Below, piece by piece: positions 24,209 through 33,465 of a stretch of DNA of 40,955 bases. The position numbers and the translations under genes were made by a program. This DNA is from a virus. Every line of letters starts with the position of its first letter. Position 1 is the stretch's first letter. The notes below the pieces were generated by a model. The model made no database searches. It was not told where the DNA came from and saw only the letters and a program-made list of their open reading frames with translations. The stretch covers positions 1 to 40,955 of the IMG/VR virus record IMGVR_UViG_3300020385_000002; one strand, written 5' to 3'.

Positions 24209-25003
24209 CTATTCAATACCTTGCATAATATGTTTAGGAGTGTTCATGAGCCGCCGTTTTGTCGCTTCGTCAAGCCTTCCAGCGTCTCGGACTTTAGCCA
24301 TTGCGGACACGAGGTCTTCTACATTCGTGAAACCAGTTGACGTATCAGGCATTCGGTCGCCTTGAATCAACTGAGTTTCAGAGCCCCTGCCCGTCTCCTG
24401 CTGGTACTCAAAGTACATTGATTGAATTGCCATGCGATAAGTATTTGGATCGTGAAGCATCTCATTTGTTCGGTCAAGGTGAGACTGATCAGTTGAATAC
24501 TTTTTGCCAAACCAATCCAAGAGACCGTCAAGCTGCTCTTTTCCTCCAACAATGTTCTCAGAATTGCTTCGCATTTGATCAACAGCATATTGGCCGTTAT
24601 CAAGCTGGGCCTTTTTGCCCATTAAGAATTCGTCGATCATCTGTCGTGAGAAATTCTGCTTACCTAGAGCCTCGTACTCGGTATCGCTCAAGCGACCGTC
24701 AGTGTTGTAGTTCGTAATAAGCTCATCAAATTTCAAGCCAGCAGCTTCTACAACGTCTTCAAGAGTAGTGGGGGGCTCTTCATTGGACTTGTTACCCATG
24801 AGCTTTTGCAGCTCTTGGTAGCTCTTCTCCAAGTCCTCTACCGAGCTAAACTTACCGTCAGCGTAAGTCCTGGCGTTGTCCTCCATTGAGGCTTCAGCAG
24901 AGTTTCCCTGGACATCAATATCAATTTCTTGCACATCTGCTTGCGCTGGAGGCGTTGAGCCCGCAGCTTGCAAACCAAACGTGGGAGAGGCTTCATCAGA
25001 CAT
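24209..25003 (-). CDS. Capsid assembly scaffolding protein (gp9-like)
   Basis: A 264-residue acidic protein placed between portal and capsid, as in T7. It has a disordered Ala/Pro/Asp-rich N-terminus, a YADGKFSSVEDLEKSYQELQKLMG motif at about residues 48-70 typical of podovirus scaffolds, a helical middle and a basic C-terminal helix-turn-helix (TNVEDLVSAMAKVRDAGRLDEATKRRLM) of the kind that binds capsid protein. CAGGAGAATGTAA precedes the ATG. It overlaps the portal gene end by 8 bases. Confidence 0.85.
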   Translation of the reverse strand: MSDEASPTFGLQAAGSTPPAQADVQEIDIDVQGNSAEASMEDNARTYADGKFSSVEDLEKSYQELQKLMGNKSNEEPPTTLEDVVEAAGLKFDELITNYNTDGRLSDTEYEALGKQNFSRQMIDEFLMGKKAQLDNGQYAVDQMRSNSENIVGGKEQLDGLLDWFGKKYSTDQSHLDRTNEMLHDPNTYRMAIQSMYFEYQQETGRGSETQLIQGDRMPDTSTGFTNVEDLVSAMAKVRDAGRLDEATKRRLMNTPKHIMQGIE

Positions 25004-26579
25004 TTACATTCTCCTGCGCAGCCTGCTGCTCGGCAATCGTACCGGCACTGGAAACCATTTGGCTGGCCGCCATAGCCTGCTGCTGTTGTTTCTGTTGCTC
25101 TTGAATTTCTCTCTTCAATTCTTCTTCTGACTTTACCAAACCCGGCTCATACAAACCTGACTGCCGCATCAGCAAATCAAGAAGGATTCCCTGATTGACT
25201 CGGCTCATTGTATCCGGACCCAGTTGAGACAGCATCTGCAACAAGCTAAGAAGTTTCTGCTGATCAGTTTCCTGGCTAATCGCATGAATTCCTGTAACCG
25301 CTTCAATCTCTACCACATCATCTGGCAGGGATGGAAGCAAGTTTTTCTTGACCATTACTTCTCTAATACGCTCAACCAGGGGAACCTGAAGCGAGTCACA
25401 AATGGGAACATACACTGCTCCAAGGCTTTGCTCTAGCTCAGAGGCCACCCTTTGAACATGCAATCGACTTGCTCTTTCATAAGTAGGAAGCTGCTCGGCC
25501 TCCATGAGCATCACCGTAGCTAGGTCTTTCCGGATAGATTCTCTGACGGAGTTAGCTACCCCGAAGTCCTGGCCTTTGTCGGCTCTTAAAAGAGCGACAT
25601 CAGTGACCTGGCCGCTCTGGACTCTTCCTTGAATGACGGAGCCGGTTGGCATTGCCAAGTCGCTTGGTCGAACCTGTGAATTGTAGTCCGTGACCATAAG
25701 CATTTTCGATGCCATTGAAGCGTGATCGAGGAGCCTCTCTGTAAGCTCGTTTATCGAGCGAACGTCTCCAAGGTTCTGCTCCACCAGCCCAATTCCATAA
25801 TTGGAACCAGTAGCCAGCTCGAATGGCGTAGACAAAAACGGAGTTATCTTTTCCTCTGTTTCGTTGATTACTTTCCCACGGCATTCCTGTTGTATCACCC
25901 ACTTCTTAGATACAGGATTCCATTCGCATCGCGTGTAAATGTCTTCCATTCGATCAACAGGGCGTTTTTCCTGAAGAGAATCGAAGTCAAGATCGCACAA
26001 AGTCAGTTGGCTTTTCTTAAGTATCAGCGGATCAATGCTCTCTTTAACAATGTGAAACATCACATCGCCAGCAGAGTCTCTTTTGGTGACATACTGATCG
26101 CGTCGAAAGACCCGAACGTCCAGCTCATCTGTGAGCTGCATAAGTACGTCGCCAGTTACAAGAAGCTGGGAGATTGCGGTGCGCATGCGCGATCTAAACC
26201 CAGCCCTTCGGGCGTTGCCGTTCCGGCTTTTATCGGCCCTGTCCAAGTGCGCCATAACCGTAAGTTCTTGCAAATGAAGACGTTGCTGGAATTCCTGCAA
26301 TGCTTCAGGAGAGACTGCTGGGTCAAACTTGAATTTCGCTGCTGGCTTGAGCCGGAAAAACGGCTGCCCAGCAGGGAAAAGCGCAACAATCAAACGCCCT
26401 TCCAGATTAGAGATTCCCCGGCTAGGGAGACTGGAAAAGCATTCTGGTAATTTGGATCCCTCAGTCCACCCGCTTGGAGGCAGAATCCAGGGTTTTGTCA
26501 GGGATGAGCAAAGCCGTGCGCGATCAAGGCTCTCCTGCCGATCTGCGTCATGCTTTGCGTAATCCGCTTGAATCTTCAT
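24996..26579 (-). CDS. Portal protein (gp8-like head-tail connector)
   Basis: A 527-residue protein matching T7 gp8 in size (536) and place. Typical features are the N-terminal RARLCSSLTKPWILPP segment, SNLEGRLIVALFPAGQPFFRL at about residues 57-77, and a Gln-rich C-terminal tail (EIQEQQKQQQQAMAASQM). It forms the dodecameric channel for DNA packaging and ejection and docks the terminase. It overlaps the small gene upstream as ATGA and the scaffold start downstream by 8 bases. Confidence 0.92.
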   Translation of the reverse strand: MKIQADYAKHDADRQESLDRARLCSSLTKPWILPPSGWTEGSKLPECFSSLPSRGISNLEGRLIVALFPAGQPFFRLKPAAKFKFDPAVSPEALQEFQQRLHLQELTVMAHLDRADKSRNGNARRAGFRSRMRTAISQLLVTGDVLMQLTDELDVRVFRRDQYVTKRDSAGDVMFHIVKESIDPLILKKSQLTLCDLDFDSLQEKRPVDRMEDIYTRCEWNPVSKKWVIQQECRGKVINETEEKITPFLSTPFELATGSNYGIGLVEQNLGDVRSINELTERLLDHASMASKMLMVTDYNSQVRPSDLAMPTGSVIQGRVQSGQVTDVALLRADKGQDFGVANSVRESIRKDLATVMLMEAEQLPTYERASRLHVQRVASELEQSLGAVYVPICDSLQVPLVERIREVMVKKNLLPSLPDDVVEIEAVTGIHAISQETDQQKLLSLLQMLSQLGPDTMSRVNQGILLDLLMRQSGLYEPGLVKSEEELKREIQEQQKQQQQAMAASQMVSSAGTIAEQQAAQENVNV

Positions 26580-26800
26580 TCGGTATAACCACCACCACCT
26601 GCTGGCACGTTCGTTCCAGAGCCGCCAGGCTGGACTGTAAGGCCTTCCCTTGAGCCCTTACGCTTCTTCTTCCGGCTATTGCCAGAAGGGATCTCACGCC
26701 AAGGCTTGGGGGTTTGGCGGGTAGGGACCTGCATATCAAGAGGCACCCTATCCATGCTAGAAACAGTGCGAGTGCCATCCATACTAGGAGCTGAACCCAT
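26576..26800 (-). CDS. Small basic hypothetical protein before portal
   Basis: A 74-residue protein, Gly/Pro/Lys/Arg-rich and probably disordered, with a KKKRKG cluster and a Gly-rich end (GSGTNVPAGGGGYTE). The start at 26800 is chosen for TGGAGGATCAAG directly upstream; an in-frame upstream ATG lies inside the previous gene without a site. It is coupled to the portal gene by a 4-base overlap. Function unknown. Confidence 0.6.
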   Translation of the reverse strand: MGSAPSMDGTRTVSSMDRVPLDMQVPTRQTPKPWREIPSGNSRKKKRKGSREGLTVQPGGSGTNVPAGGGGYTE

Positions 26801-26996
26801 CTTGATCCTCCATTTTTTTCTTAAGGTAAACAAGCTCATTCACCAGGGACCTTCGGCCCGCCTGGTAAACAAGCTCTTGTAATTTGCTTTCGTCAATCGG
26901 CCCGGAAATAACGGGGGCTGGATTTAACTGATCCAGCTCGTCAATCAACTGACTCGATGTCATTGGTAGCGTAGCCGGAAGCGTAAGTGAATCCAT
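26784..26996 (-). CDS. Small conserved-type protein upstream of portal
   Basis: A 70-residue acidic helical protein. The pattern LIDELDQLNPAPVI..., then VYQAGRRSLVNELVYLKKK, resembles a small protein that often sits before portal genes in podoviruses (LD-x-x-xP ... AG-x-RSLV-x-x-L). Its function is not known. The start at 26996 lies inside the previous gene with a weak site; Met12 (26963) is an alternative start. Confidence 0.6.
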   Translation of the reverse strand: MDSLTLPATLPMTSSQLIDELDQLNPAPVISGPIDESKLQELVYQAGRRSLVNELVYLKKKMEDQDGFSS

Positions 26997-27507
26997 TTTC
27001 AGTCATCCAAAGTAGTAACAGCTTGGGGTTCCAGCACTTACGAGGAACTGGAACACCCAGGCATTGAAGCCAGTGCCTGGTAATTGTTGTGCAATTTCGG
27101 CATTGGAACCAGCCACGCGTCATCCACATGAGGATTCTGCCAAAGGTGGCGTACCAAAGACCCGATTTCATGTTCTTGTACTGGTCCCAATCTGGCTTCA
27201 TAGGGGACTCAAAGTACACCCAGCCCATGAGATTGTGATGGCGACGGTCAAAACGGTCCATTGGTACAAACTGGATCTTGCAAAATCCAAAGTCCATAGC
27301 CTGCTCTGAGTCAGAAGGAAGGCAATGCCTGTGGCCTGATCCAGTCAGTTTCCCCGACAGCCAGGAGCCCCATAGCTGGTAGCAGACTTTTGGATGGCGG
27401 CGAATTATGCGCCACCTTTCTTTCCAGCCCCTGCCCTCGAACAAGTCGCCAAGCCGGGGGCCTTGCGTAAACAAAACTGCATATCCGTATCGCTCTCGCT
27501 GGTTCAT
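26941..27507 (-). CDS. Hypothetical protein with Cys-rich C-terminal motif
   Basis: A 188-residue Trp- and Arg-rich protein of unknown function. The C-terminal segment FQCRNCTTITRHWLQCLGVP, followed by a PKLLLLWM region, recalls a phage family with an NC-(T/V)-x-x-x-K/R-x-x-LG pattern, sometimes suggested to be papain-like because of the conserved Cys and an earlier His. A lytic or protease role is speculative. CGAGGTAGGACACGATA precedes the ATG. It lies directly after the RNA polymerase gene. Confidence 0.6.
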   Translation of the reverse strand: MNQRERYGYAVLFTQGPRLGDLFEGRGWKERWRIIRRHPKVCYQLWGSWLSGKLTGSGHRHCLPSDSEQAMDFGFCKIQFVPMDRFDRRHHNLMGWVYFESPMKPDWDQYKNMKSGLWYATFGRILMWMTRGWFQCRNCTTITRHWLQCLGVPVPRKCWNPKLLLLWMTENGFTYASGYATNDIESVD

Positions 27508-27528
27508 TATCGTGTCCTACCTCGTTTT

Positions 27529-29955
27529 TCATGCAAAAAAGTAGGGTGCTTTCAGCACCTGGCTAAGATCCAAAGAGCCTCGCGGCGGAGGCATGGGAAG
27601 CTCAAGGCCTGGGTAGGCCTCGCTCCACTCCTCATAAGCCTGCATGGCATGGTTCACCTCATGCAGCAATATGAACTGCTCTCGAAGAGTCTGTCCAAGC
27701 TGCCCCATATTTGACAGATGAGCCCAATATGAGTCATGGACAAAGGCCGTAGTAATCCCTTGAAGCCGTGATTCAATCGCGGTAAATAAGGCATGAGCGG
27801 CATCAATCGCATGGACAAAATTTGGCGGCAGCCCTTGGATCTGCCTTCGCTTGGCGACGGGGGCATCTGTGTCACGATGGCCTAGCAAGACATCCTGTAC
27901 GATGGTCTTGATCCGGAACTTTCTCATGTTCCTGTAGGGCTGGACGATTGGAACACCTACTGGTGAAGTCCAAGAAATGGGCCTGCTGGGATCCTCTTCG
28001 CACATCATCCTGGCACAGGCCTCAAGCCACTTCATGAGATTGGTAGAAGCAGGGAACAGGTGGGCTACCTGGGCAAAGATTATTTTCGCCAGGTAATTAG
28101 CCATCTTTCTTCGCCCCTCACGGGGGTACTCGGCTTTCACTAGCTCCTCATAGACCTGGTTCTTGGCCCCAACCAGGGTCGAGTTATATTGCCTCACCAT
28201 GCAAGGCCTTTTAACAAGAGCCCTGCCCTGCTTACCCTGCAAATGAGGCAAAGCGGTCAAGGCCATGTCGCACCCCCCCCGATGCTTCAGCTCCAGCTCA
28301 TCAACCACCAGCTTCAAGGCATCCAGGTAAGGATCATGAGGCCTGTTGCTAGGCAGCATGTTGACCTTCTGAGCAGTAACCGGGTCAAGCCCAATAGCTC
28401 CATAATGCTGGTTCACATTATTAGATCCATCCACATGCCCCGGAAGGTGAGAAGCAAACTCTGGGTCGAAGATAGCCCAGCAGCAATTCATAAACTGGAA
28501 GGGCTCTTCAGCCTGGCCCCACTCATGAAATGTGTCTTCTGGATTCTGAGCCCACTCTTTAATCTGCGGAAGGTTGTCCTCAGTCCATGAAATACGATCA
28601 TCAAACGAGAGCTTGTCCTCGCCCCAATGATTGGCTGCTTGGATGTAAAGAAATTCAACGCCCTCATCTGTTACCGGAACTGATTCTGAAAACAACATGC
28701 AAGCCCTAGCCGTGTCCGGCCCGTGATGGTTTGGGCTGGTCGCCGGGATGGGGTAATGCCGTAGCCGAAAGTCAAATTGGCATGGCATGTAAATTTGATC
28801 TGAACCAAAAAACATCTCAGCAACAGACTGACGTTGCAAGAATTCAATACGAGCCCCCTTGAGCTTCGCATTAATTGTGTGAACCTCACTAGCAGCAGCC
28901 TTCCATCTTTTCAAAGAGTCAGGGTTGGTCTCAATATCAGAAGGCTTTGCTGGCATGGGAACCACATCAGGCTTAGGAACGCCTGCGCCTCCCCCGCTTT
29001 CATAAATACCCTTTTGAAGCTCAACCATTCTTTGATTGATTTTCCAGGGAGTCGCGTTGATTGCGTTCAGCCCCTCATAAAGGGTCTCTCTTTGGGAGTT
29101 ATTCAATGCCTTCCGCTGGTCACTTGTGGGCTTAGATATGAATGGGGTTCGAATCCTGACGTAGCCCCCCTCTACTTCGTCGCTCCAAGGGTACGGCGGC
29201 ACAAGCATGGGCAGGTATCGTGGTCTCATTGATTGGCGTACAAGATGCCCATCTTCAATTAGCTGCACAGACTCCTCGGCAAGCCGAATAACTCCAATGC
29301 TTCTGTTGTTTTGATAAACAAGTTTCCTTTCAAATGCTGGCAGCGGGTCATTCGTCCCATGCTGTTGAACAGTTGCCACGCTCAAAACCTTGTCAATCAG
29401 TATCGCTCCAACCTGCGTGCAAACCTTGCGGCTCCACAGCGAATCGTCCAACGTCTTCTTGGCCCACTGATTCACCTTGGTAGAAGACATCTGCTTAAAC
29501 TTTCTTTCAAGCTCTTGCAGTTTGCTGGCTTCCGGATCCGCCCGCATCGTGTCCATGTGAATCTCGGCCAGGACAGCCGACCCAATGGCATAAGACATCT
29601 TTAGAAATGTCTCTCCGCTAGGCTTAGACATGCACCTAGAAAGCATTTCGTGAACAGAAATAACTGCAAGACGTTCTGGATCTAAGTGCAACAGGACGGG
29701 GCCATAAACACCACGGCCCTTGCCAGGACTGCCGGTGTAAATAAGCCTATGTTCTTCCTTTATCGCCATCGCTAGTGCCGGGACCCAGTAAACGACAAGG
29801 CGTTCGGCTGGCTTCAATGAAGCTCCATCATCTCTGTCGATAGCATCTTGAGCGAGCCGCCTGTAACGAGCTACCCCTCTTGTAACCGCTTCGGTTTCAA
29901 GATTGATTTGCTCCTCAAGCAAAGATCCCTGGAGAACGTCCCCAACTCTCGTCAT
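27529..29955 (-). CDS. T7-like single-subunit RNA polymerase
   Basis: An 808-residue DNA-directed RNA polymerase that should transcribe late genes from phage-specific promoters. Motif A is VDGSNNVNQH with catalytic Asp509 (T7 D537). Motif B is RALVKRPCMVRQYN with Arg578, Lys582 and Tyr590 (T7 R627, K631, Y639). Motif C is FVHDSYW with Asp741 (T7 D812). The residue after the motif B Tyr is Asn, where T7 has Gly640. It is about 75 residues shorter than T7 gp1. It lies just before the structural genes, as in phiKMV-type phages. The start overlaps the nuclease stop as ATGA. Confidence 0.95.
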   Translation of the reverse strand: MTRVGDVLQGSLLEEQINLETEAVTRGVARYRRLAQDAIDRDDGASLKPAERLVVYWVPALAMAIKEEHRLIYTGSPGKGRGVYGPVLLHLDPERLAVISVHEMLSRCMSKPSGETFLKMSYAIGSAVLAEIHMDTMRADPEASKLQELERKFKQMSSTKVNQWAKKTLDDSLWSRKVCTQVGAILIDKVLSVATVQQHGTNDPLPAFERKLVYQNNRSIGVIRLAEESVQLIEDGHLVRQSMRPRYLPMLVPPYPWSDEVEGGYVRIRTPFISKPTSDQRKALNNSQRETLYEGLNAINATPWKINQRMVELQKGIYESGGGAGVPKPDVVPMPAKPSDIETNPDSLKRWKAAASEVHTINAKLKGARIEFLQRQSVAEMFFGSDQIYMPCQFDFRLRHYPIPATSPNHHGPDTARACMLFSESVPVTDEGVEFLYIQAANHWGEDKLSFDDRISWTEDNLPQIKEWAQNPEDTFHEWGQAEEPFQFMNCCWAIFDPEFASHLPGHVDGSNNVNQHYGAIGLDPVTAQKVNMLPSNRPHDPYLDALKLVVDELELKHRGGCDMALTALPHLQGKQGRALVKRPCMVRQYNSTLVGAKNQVYEELVKAEYPREGRRKMANYLAKIIFAQVAHLFPASTNLMKWLEACARMMCEEDPSRPISWTSPVGVPIVQPYRNMRKFRIKTIVQDVLLGHRDTDAPVAKRRQIQGLPPNFVHAIDAAHALFTAIESRLQGITTAFVHDSYWAHLSNMGQLGQTLREQFILLHEVNHAMQAYEEWSEAYPGLELPMPPPRGSLDLSQVLKAPYFFA

Positions 29956-30338
29956 GGCTTCATCGCCTTTGGAGTGATGGTCTCGTATTCATAAAAATCC
30001 TTGCCCCGCTTCTTCACAACAACAAGCTCTAGTCTTCCATAGGCTTCCCATAGTGTCTTGGTTGTCTTCCATTGCGGAGTTTCAAACCCCTTGACTTCGA
30101 CGTAATAAGGAAATCTCCCGTCCTCTGGAGATGGGATAACCAAGAAGTCAGGCTTGAATTTATTCTCGGGGCAACCTAAGCAATGAACAGGAACCTGGCA
30201 GTTGAACTCAGCAATAACTCCTGAGTCGAGTAGCAACTGCAATCTTTCGGCATACTCTTTTTCAGCTTTAGAATCAAATGTTCTGCCAAGAGATCGCCTC
30301 TGTTCGGACGGAGATACATTGTGTTTATTTCTTCTCAT
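29952..30338 (-). CDS. PD-(D/E)xK endonuclease (DUF1064-type)
   Basis: A 128-residue nuclease. TFDSKAEKEYAERL (Glu26), KPDFLVI (Asp64) and YYVEVKGFET (Glu81, Lys83) form the PD-(D/E)xK core in the layout of DUF1064 phage proteins. It contains two additional Cys residues (HCLGC). Such proteins are thought to be Holliday-junction or structure-specific endonucleases; in T7 the gp3 resolvase fills this role. GAAGGGGTGGT precedes the ATG. Confidence 0.85.
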   Translation of the reverse strand: MRRNKHNVSPSEQRRSLGRTFDSKAEKEYAERLQLLLDSGVIAEFNCQVPVHCLGCPENKFKPDFLVIPSPEDGRFPYYVEVKGFETPQWKTTKTLWEAYGRLELVVVKKRGKDFYEYETITPKAMKP

Positions 30339-30664
30339 ACCACCCCTTCATTCCAAATCTCATCCGCCCACTTGAACTGATCTTCCTTAGCCTCTTCTTC
30401 TCCGTCGCCCATGTACTTATCGTGAACCCATTGCCTAACGTGAATAAGCTCATGAGCAATGGTCGCTATGAAGTTTCGAAGAGACTGGTCTTCAGCCACA
30501 GAAATGCAATATGTATTTCTCTTTGTGTCATGAGGCCAAGCCATGCCCCAACAACCAAGCTCATTAGAAGTTGAAATGTGCATTTCGATCTTGCAATGCA
30601 ATCCCATTTTCAACTGCAAGTAAGCCAAGCACCTGCGAGAAATGTCATGAGTAGTCTCAGGCAT
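30335..30664 (-). CDS. SprT-like zinc metallopeptidase-fold protein
   Basis: A 109-residue protein. IAHELIHVRQW contains a clear HExxH zinc motif (His71, Glu72, His75), followed by GEEEAKEDQFKWADEIW, which could supply the third ligand. The size and order fit small SprT/WSS1-like zincins in phage replication modules. The start at 30664 follows AGAGAGGAGCCCTTGT and overlaps the primase stop; the longer open frame upstream lies in primase sequence. Proteolysis of DNA-bound proteins is a possible role, inferred from relatives. Confidence 0.75.
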   Translation of the reverse strand: MPETTHDISRRCLAYLQLKMGLHCKIEMHISTSNELGCWGMAWPHDTKRNTYCISVAEDQSLRNFIATIAHELIHVRQWVHDKYMGDGEEEAKEDQFKWADEIWNEGVV

Positions 30665-31511
30665 ACAAGGGCTCCTCTCTAAGCAAAGACTGGAAGTCAT
30701 CCGGAGTCGCACCCTGTTTCACCCACTCTCTAATATCCTTTGCTGGCGGAACTATTACCTTTGCGGTATTACTGATCCCTTGAAGCCGGTCTATAAGATG
30801 CTTTGCGCCGTTTTGGCCAGGCGGATCATGGTCCGCAACAACAACAACATCCTGATTAACGCACAGTTTTTCGATAATTGTTACACCGCCAAGGCAGTTG
30901 CTTCTTCCTAGAACTTTGTAAAGACCTAGAGCCAGGAGAGCTGCTGTATCTGTAGGCCCTTCTGCTATGTAAACAGGACCCGGCAGTTTTGAAATAGGGT
31001 TCAGTGTTGCAAACAATCCGTCAGAAGAACCACGGACAGCCCTTTTCTCGCCAGCTTTAGACCTGGTTCTGATACCAACAACCTTCAGAGTTTCGTCATA
31101 CATAGGAAATGTCCAAGCCTCCAACCCTTTGTGCCAACCGATCCCAAGCATGAAAAGATGCCGACCTTTTAAGCCAAGCCGTTTAGCCAGGCGGTCCCTC
31201 TCTTCGTGCATGTCCATTCCATTCGCTAGGTATTCGGCCTGGACGTTGTTGAAGTTTGAGAGTTTGAACTCTTTTGCAGGGGGGGAAATTTTTCTCGGGA
31301 CAAAACTTCCGCCAGGCACATCCTCTTCTCGTCTAAAAACAGTTGCATTCCCAGGCTCTCTAGGATCGTCGGCTGGCCGGACAACCCGATATCCAGTTTT
31401 CGCAATTACTCGCTTGCACCTGTGGGCTCCGTCTTCCGTGTAGCCGCACCAATCCGGTTTCCCGCAAATCTCACAAGGCCGACCAGGTTTAACATCTCTC
31501 CATGTAGTCAC
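30657..31511 (-). CDS. DNA primase (zinc finger plus TOPRIM)
   Basis: A 284-residue primase. The N-terminal zinc-binding motif is CEICGKPDWC...C (Cys13, 16, 21 and about 30). The TOPRIM domain has VYIAEGPTDTAALLALG (catalytic Glu) and VVVADHDPPGQNGAKHL (Asp-x-Asp). There is no fused helicase domain, unlike T7 gp4. The helicase is a separate SF2-type gene two positions upstream. The GTG start has GGAGGACTC upstream. Confidence 0.9.
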   Translation of the reverse strand: MTTWRDVKPGRPCEICGKPDWCGYTEDGAHRCKRVIAKTGYRVVRPADDPREPGNATVFRREEDVPGGSFVPRKISPPAKEFKLSNFNNVQAEYLANGMDMHEERDRLAKRLGLKGRHLFMLGIGWHKGLEAWTFPMYDETLKVVGIRTRSKAGEKRAVRGSSDGLFATLNPISKLPGPVYIAEGPTDTAALLALGLYKVLGRSNCLGGVTIIEKLCVNQDVVVVADHDPPGQNGAKHLIDRLQGISNTAKVIVPPAKDIREWVKQGATPDDFQSLLREEPLYA

Positions 31512-31825
31512 GAGTCCTCCAAGCTGGCTTGCTCGGCCTCTCGTGCAGCGGTCATGACCTCTTCTGAATGCTCGTCAAGAAAGCAATCAAACCACTCAAG
31601 ACCTTCAAGATCAATCTTGTGTTCAGTCTCGCTGTATGGTGAGTAGATTGTGATCTGGCAATTAAAGCCTGTCACATTCAAAGAGTCAGGGTCGCATGGG
31701 ATGTATCTCCCGTCCCCTCCCTTCCCGACAATGTAATCAGCATCAACATCACAGGAAACAAAGGTATGAAACTCAGTGTTTCCAATCTTTATCAGGAACT
31801 CATCTTTTTCGATTGTAAAACTCAT
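31508..31825 (-). CDS. Hypothetical acidic protein in replication module
   Basis: A 105-residue acidic protein, beta-rich in the first 80 residues (EFLIKIGNTEFHTFVSCDVDADYIVG) and ending in an acidic helix. AAGAGGAGATTCAG precedes the ATG. It is coupled by 4-base overlaps to helicase upstream and primase downstream, so a replication-related role is likely, but no family is recognised. Confidence 0.7.
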   Translation of the reverse strand: MSFTIEKDEFLIKIGNTEFHTFVSCDVDADYIVGKGGDGRYIPCDPDSLNVTGFNCQITIYSPYSETEHKIDLEGLEWFDCFLDEHSEEVMTAAREAEQASLEDS

Positions 31826-33465
31826 CTGAATCTCCTCTTGAAACCAGAATTCGCAAGCTGTTGCAAATACTTGCTCGCTTGCTCTCGTGTCAGTGACTTA
31901 GCAGACAGCTTGGCTCTACGAAGAGCCTGCTCTTGGAAAATCGTCCAAAGTCCTTCTTTGTCCCGCCGTCTAATCTCACGGATAACTTGCTGGGCTTCAG
32001 CCTTAGTCATCTCGCCGCCGTCAATCCGGCCATCAGTGCTTTTAGCAAGCCATTCGCACTGCTCAAGAGTCGATCTGCCATCGTCTTCAAGAAAAACATC
32101 TGGCCCAAGATCACAACGATCAAACGGGTTAATTTTCCGCGTCTTGTATTTAGCTCTAGCAACCAGGCCAGCTCGTCGGCACTTCTCTCGCTCTTCAGCT
32201 TCAATTCGAGCCTGCTCAATTAACTCATCCGGGTCAACAGCTTCGCCTTCGATGTTTTCTTCAGATAGCTCGCGGGCCAAGTCCATAACTTCACCAGGGA
32301 GAGTCCCCCCTAAGATGTCGCCAACCCAAATCAGCTTGTGCTTTCCAGCGTTGCCGTGGAAATCAATAATCTCGCAATGAGTTTTCCTAGATCCCTGTAT
32401 GGCAGCTTTTCTTTGGCTAGGGGTCTCTTCCTGATCCACTAAGCCGGGCAAAGGCCGGAGGCCACGCCCAACCGCTTGGGCATACCAGGATCGAGACAAA
32501 GTTTTCCTCCCCAAGATGATGCACTCAGCTTCAGGGCAATCAAACCCCTCGACAGCAACATTTACATTCACCAGAACCTGAAATTCACGGCTCTTGTAAG
32601 TGTCAAAAATTATTCGGCGTTCATCTTTTGGGGTTGTGCCATCAACGTACCTTGCACAATTCTCCTTGTTTCGATTGAATATCTCAGTAACACGTTTCCC
32701 CTGATCCCGGTTCGCAGCGTAAAAGATGGCCTGCCTATCCCCGATTAGCTCCAGGGAAGGCGAGACCATCTTGTGCATGATCTTCTCTTTACCAAGGATT
32801 TCCCTCAAACCCTTAGAAGAAAGATCACCTCTGTTTCTACGGACATTTGTGTAGTCTAAATCTTCAACATAGACAGTCCGTTGACGTATCGGAACAAGCC
32901 ACCCACCATCAATGGCTTGCCGAATGTTCATTTCATAAGAAACTTCGTCGTATGAAACAGCTAAAGAACCACCACTATCACGATCCAACCTGTCAGGCGT
33001 AGCTGTTACGCCAAGAGTTTTATGAGACGGATTCTTTCTCAAATGCTCCAGCACTGTTTGGTATTCTTGCGCAGGAACATGGTGAGCCTCGTCAACAATA
33101 GATAAAACCCACTGATCCGGATCTTTAACTAATCTTTGTAGCCGAGCGCAACCGTTCCTTGCTAACGATTGGACCGTCGCAACAACGACGCGAGGAGCCC
33201 ACAACGCACCAGATACCTTCCAATCCGCCATTTCGATACCGACTTCTTTAGAAGTGACATGGCGTAAAGTGTTGGCAAGCTGATGAATCAGCTCCTCTCT
33301 GTGTGCAATAACAAGTATCTTGCCCTGGGGAAACCTGTTGACCAGGTGAGCTAAAGTTACGGTCTTACCGAGCCCCGTCGCCATCACCATTAAAAGCCCG
33401 TTGTTCTCCTCAAACTTCTCAACAGTCGCTTCTAATGCCTCTTCTTGATATGGGCGCAGTTTCAT
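31822..33465 (-). CDS. Superfamily 2 DNA helicase
   Basis: A 547-residue helicase of the DEAD/DEAH-type SF2 fold. Motif I is MATGLGKT (28-35), motif II DEAH (125-128), motif III TATP (154-157) and motif VI QAVGRGLR in the C-terminal RecA domain, after VAVEGFDCPEAECI (motif V). The N-terminal LRPYQEEAL is the Q-type motif of UvsW/RecQ-like and type III restriction-like helicases. The last 150 residues are a charged extension, perhaps for substrate binding. It may unwind D-loops or forks. GAGGGGAGCAGTACAG precedes the ATG. Confidence 0.92.
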   Translation of the reverse strand: MKLRPYQEEALEATVEKFEENNGLLMVMATGLGKTVTLAHLVNRFPQGKILVIAHREELIHQLANTLRHVTSKEVGIEMADWKVSGALWAPRVVVATVQSLARNGCARLQRLVKDPDQWVLSIVDEAHHVPAQEYQTVLEHLRKNPSHKTLGVTATPDRLDRDSGGSLAVSYDEVSYEMNIRQAIDGGWLVPIRQRTVYVEDLDYTNVRRNRGDLSSKGLREILGKEKIMHKMVSPSLELIGDRQAIFYAANRDQGKRVTEIFNRNKENCARYVDGTTPKDERRIIFDTYKSREFQVLVNVNVAVEGFDCPEAECIILGRKTLSRSWYAQAVGRGLRPLPGLVDQEETPSQRKAAIQGSRKTHCEIIDFHGNAGKHKLIWVGDILGGTLPGEVMDLARELSEENIEGEAVDPDELIEQARIEAEEREKCRRAGLVARAKYKTRKINPFDRCDLGPDVFLEDDGRSTLEQCEWLAKSTDGRIDGGEMTKAEAQQVIREIRRRDKEGLWTIFQEQALRRAKLSAKSLTREQASKYLQQLANSGFKRRFR

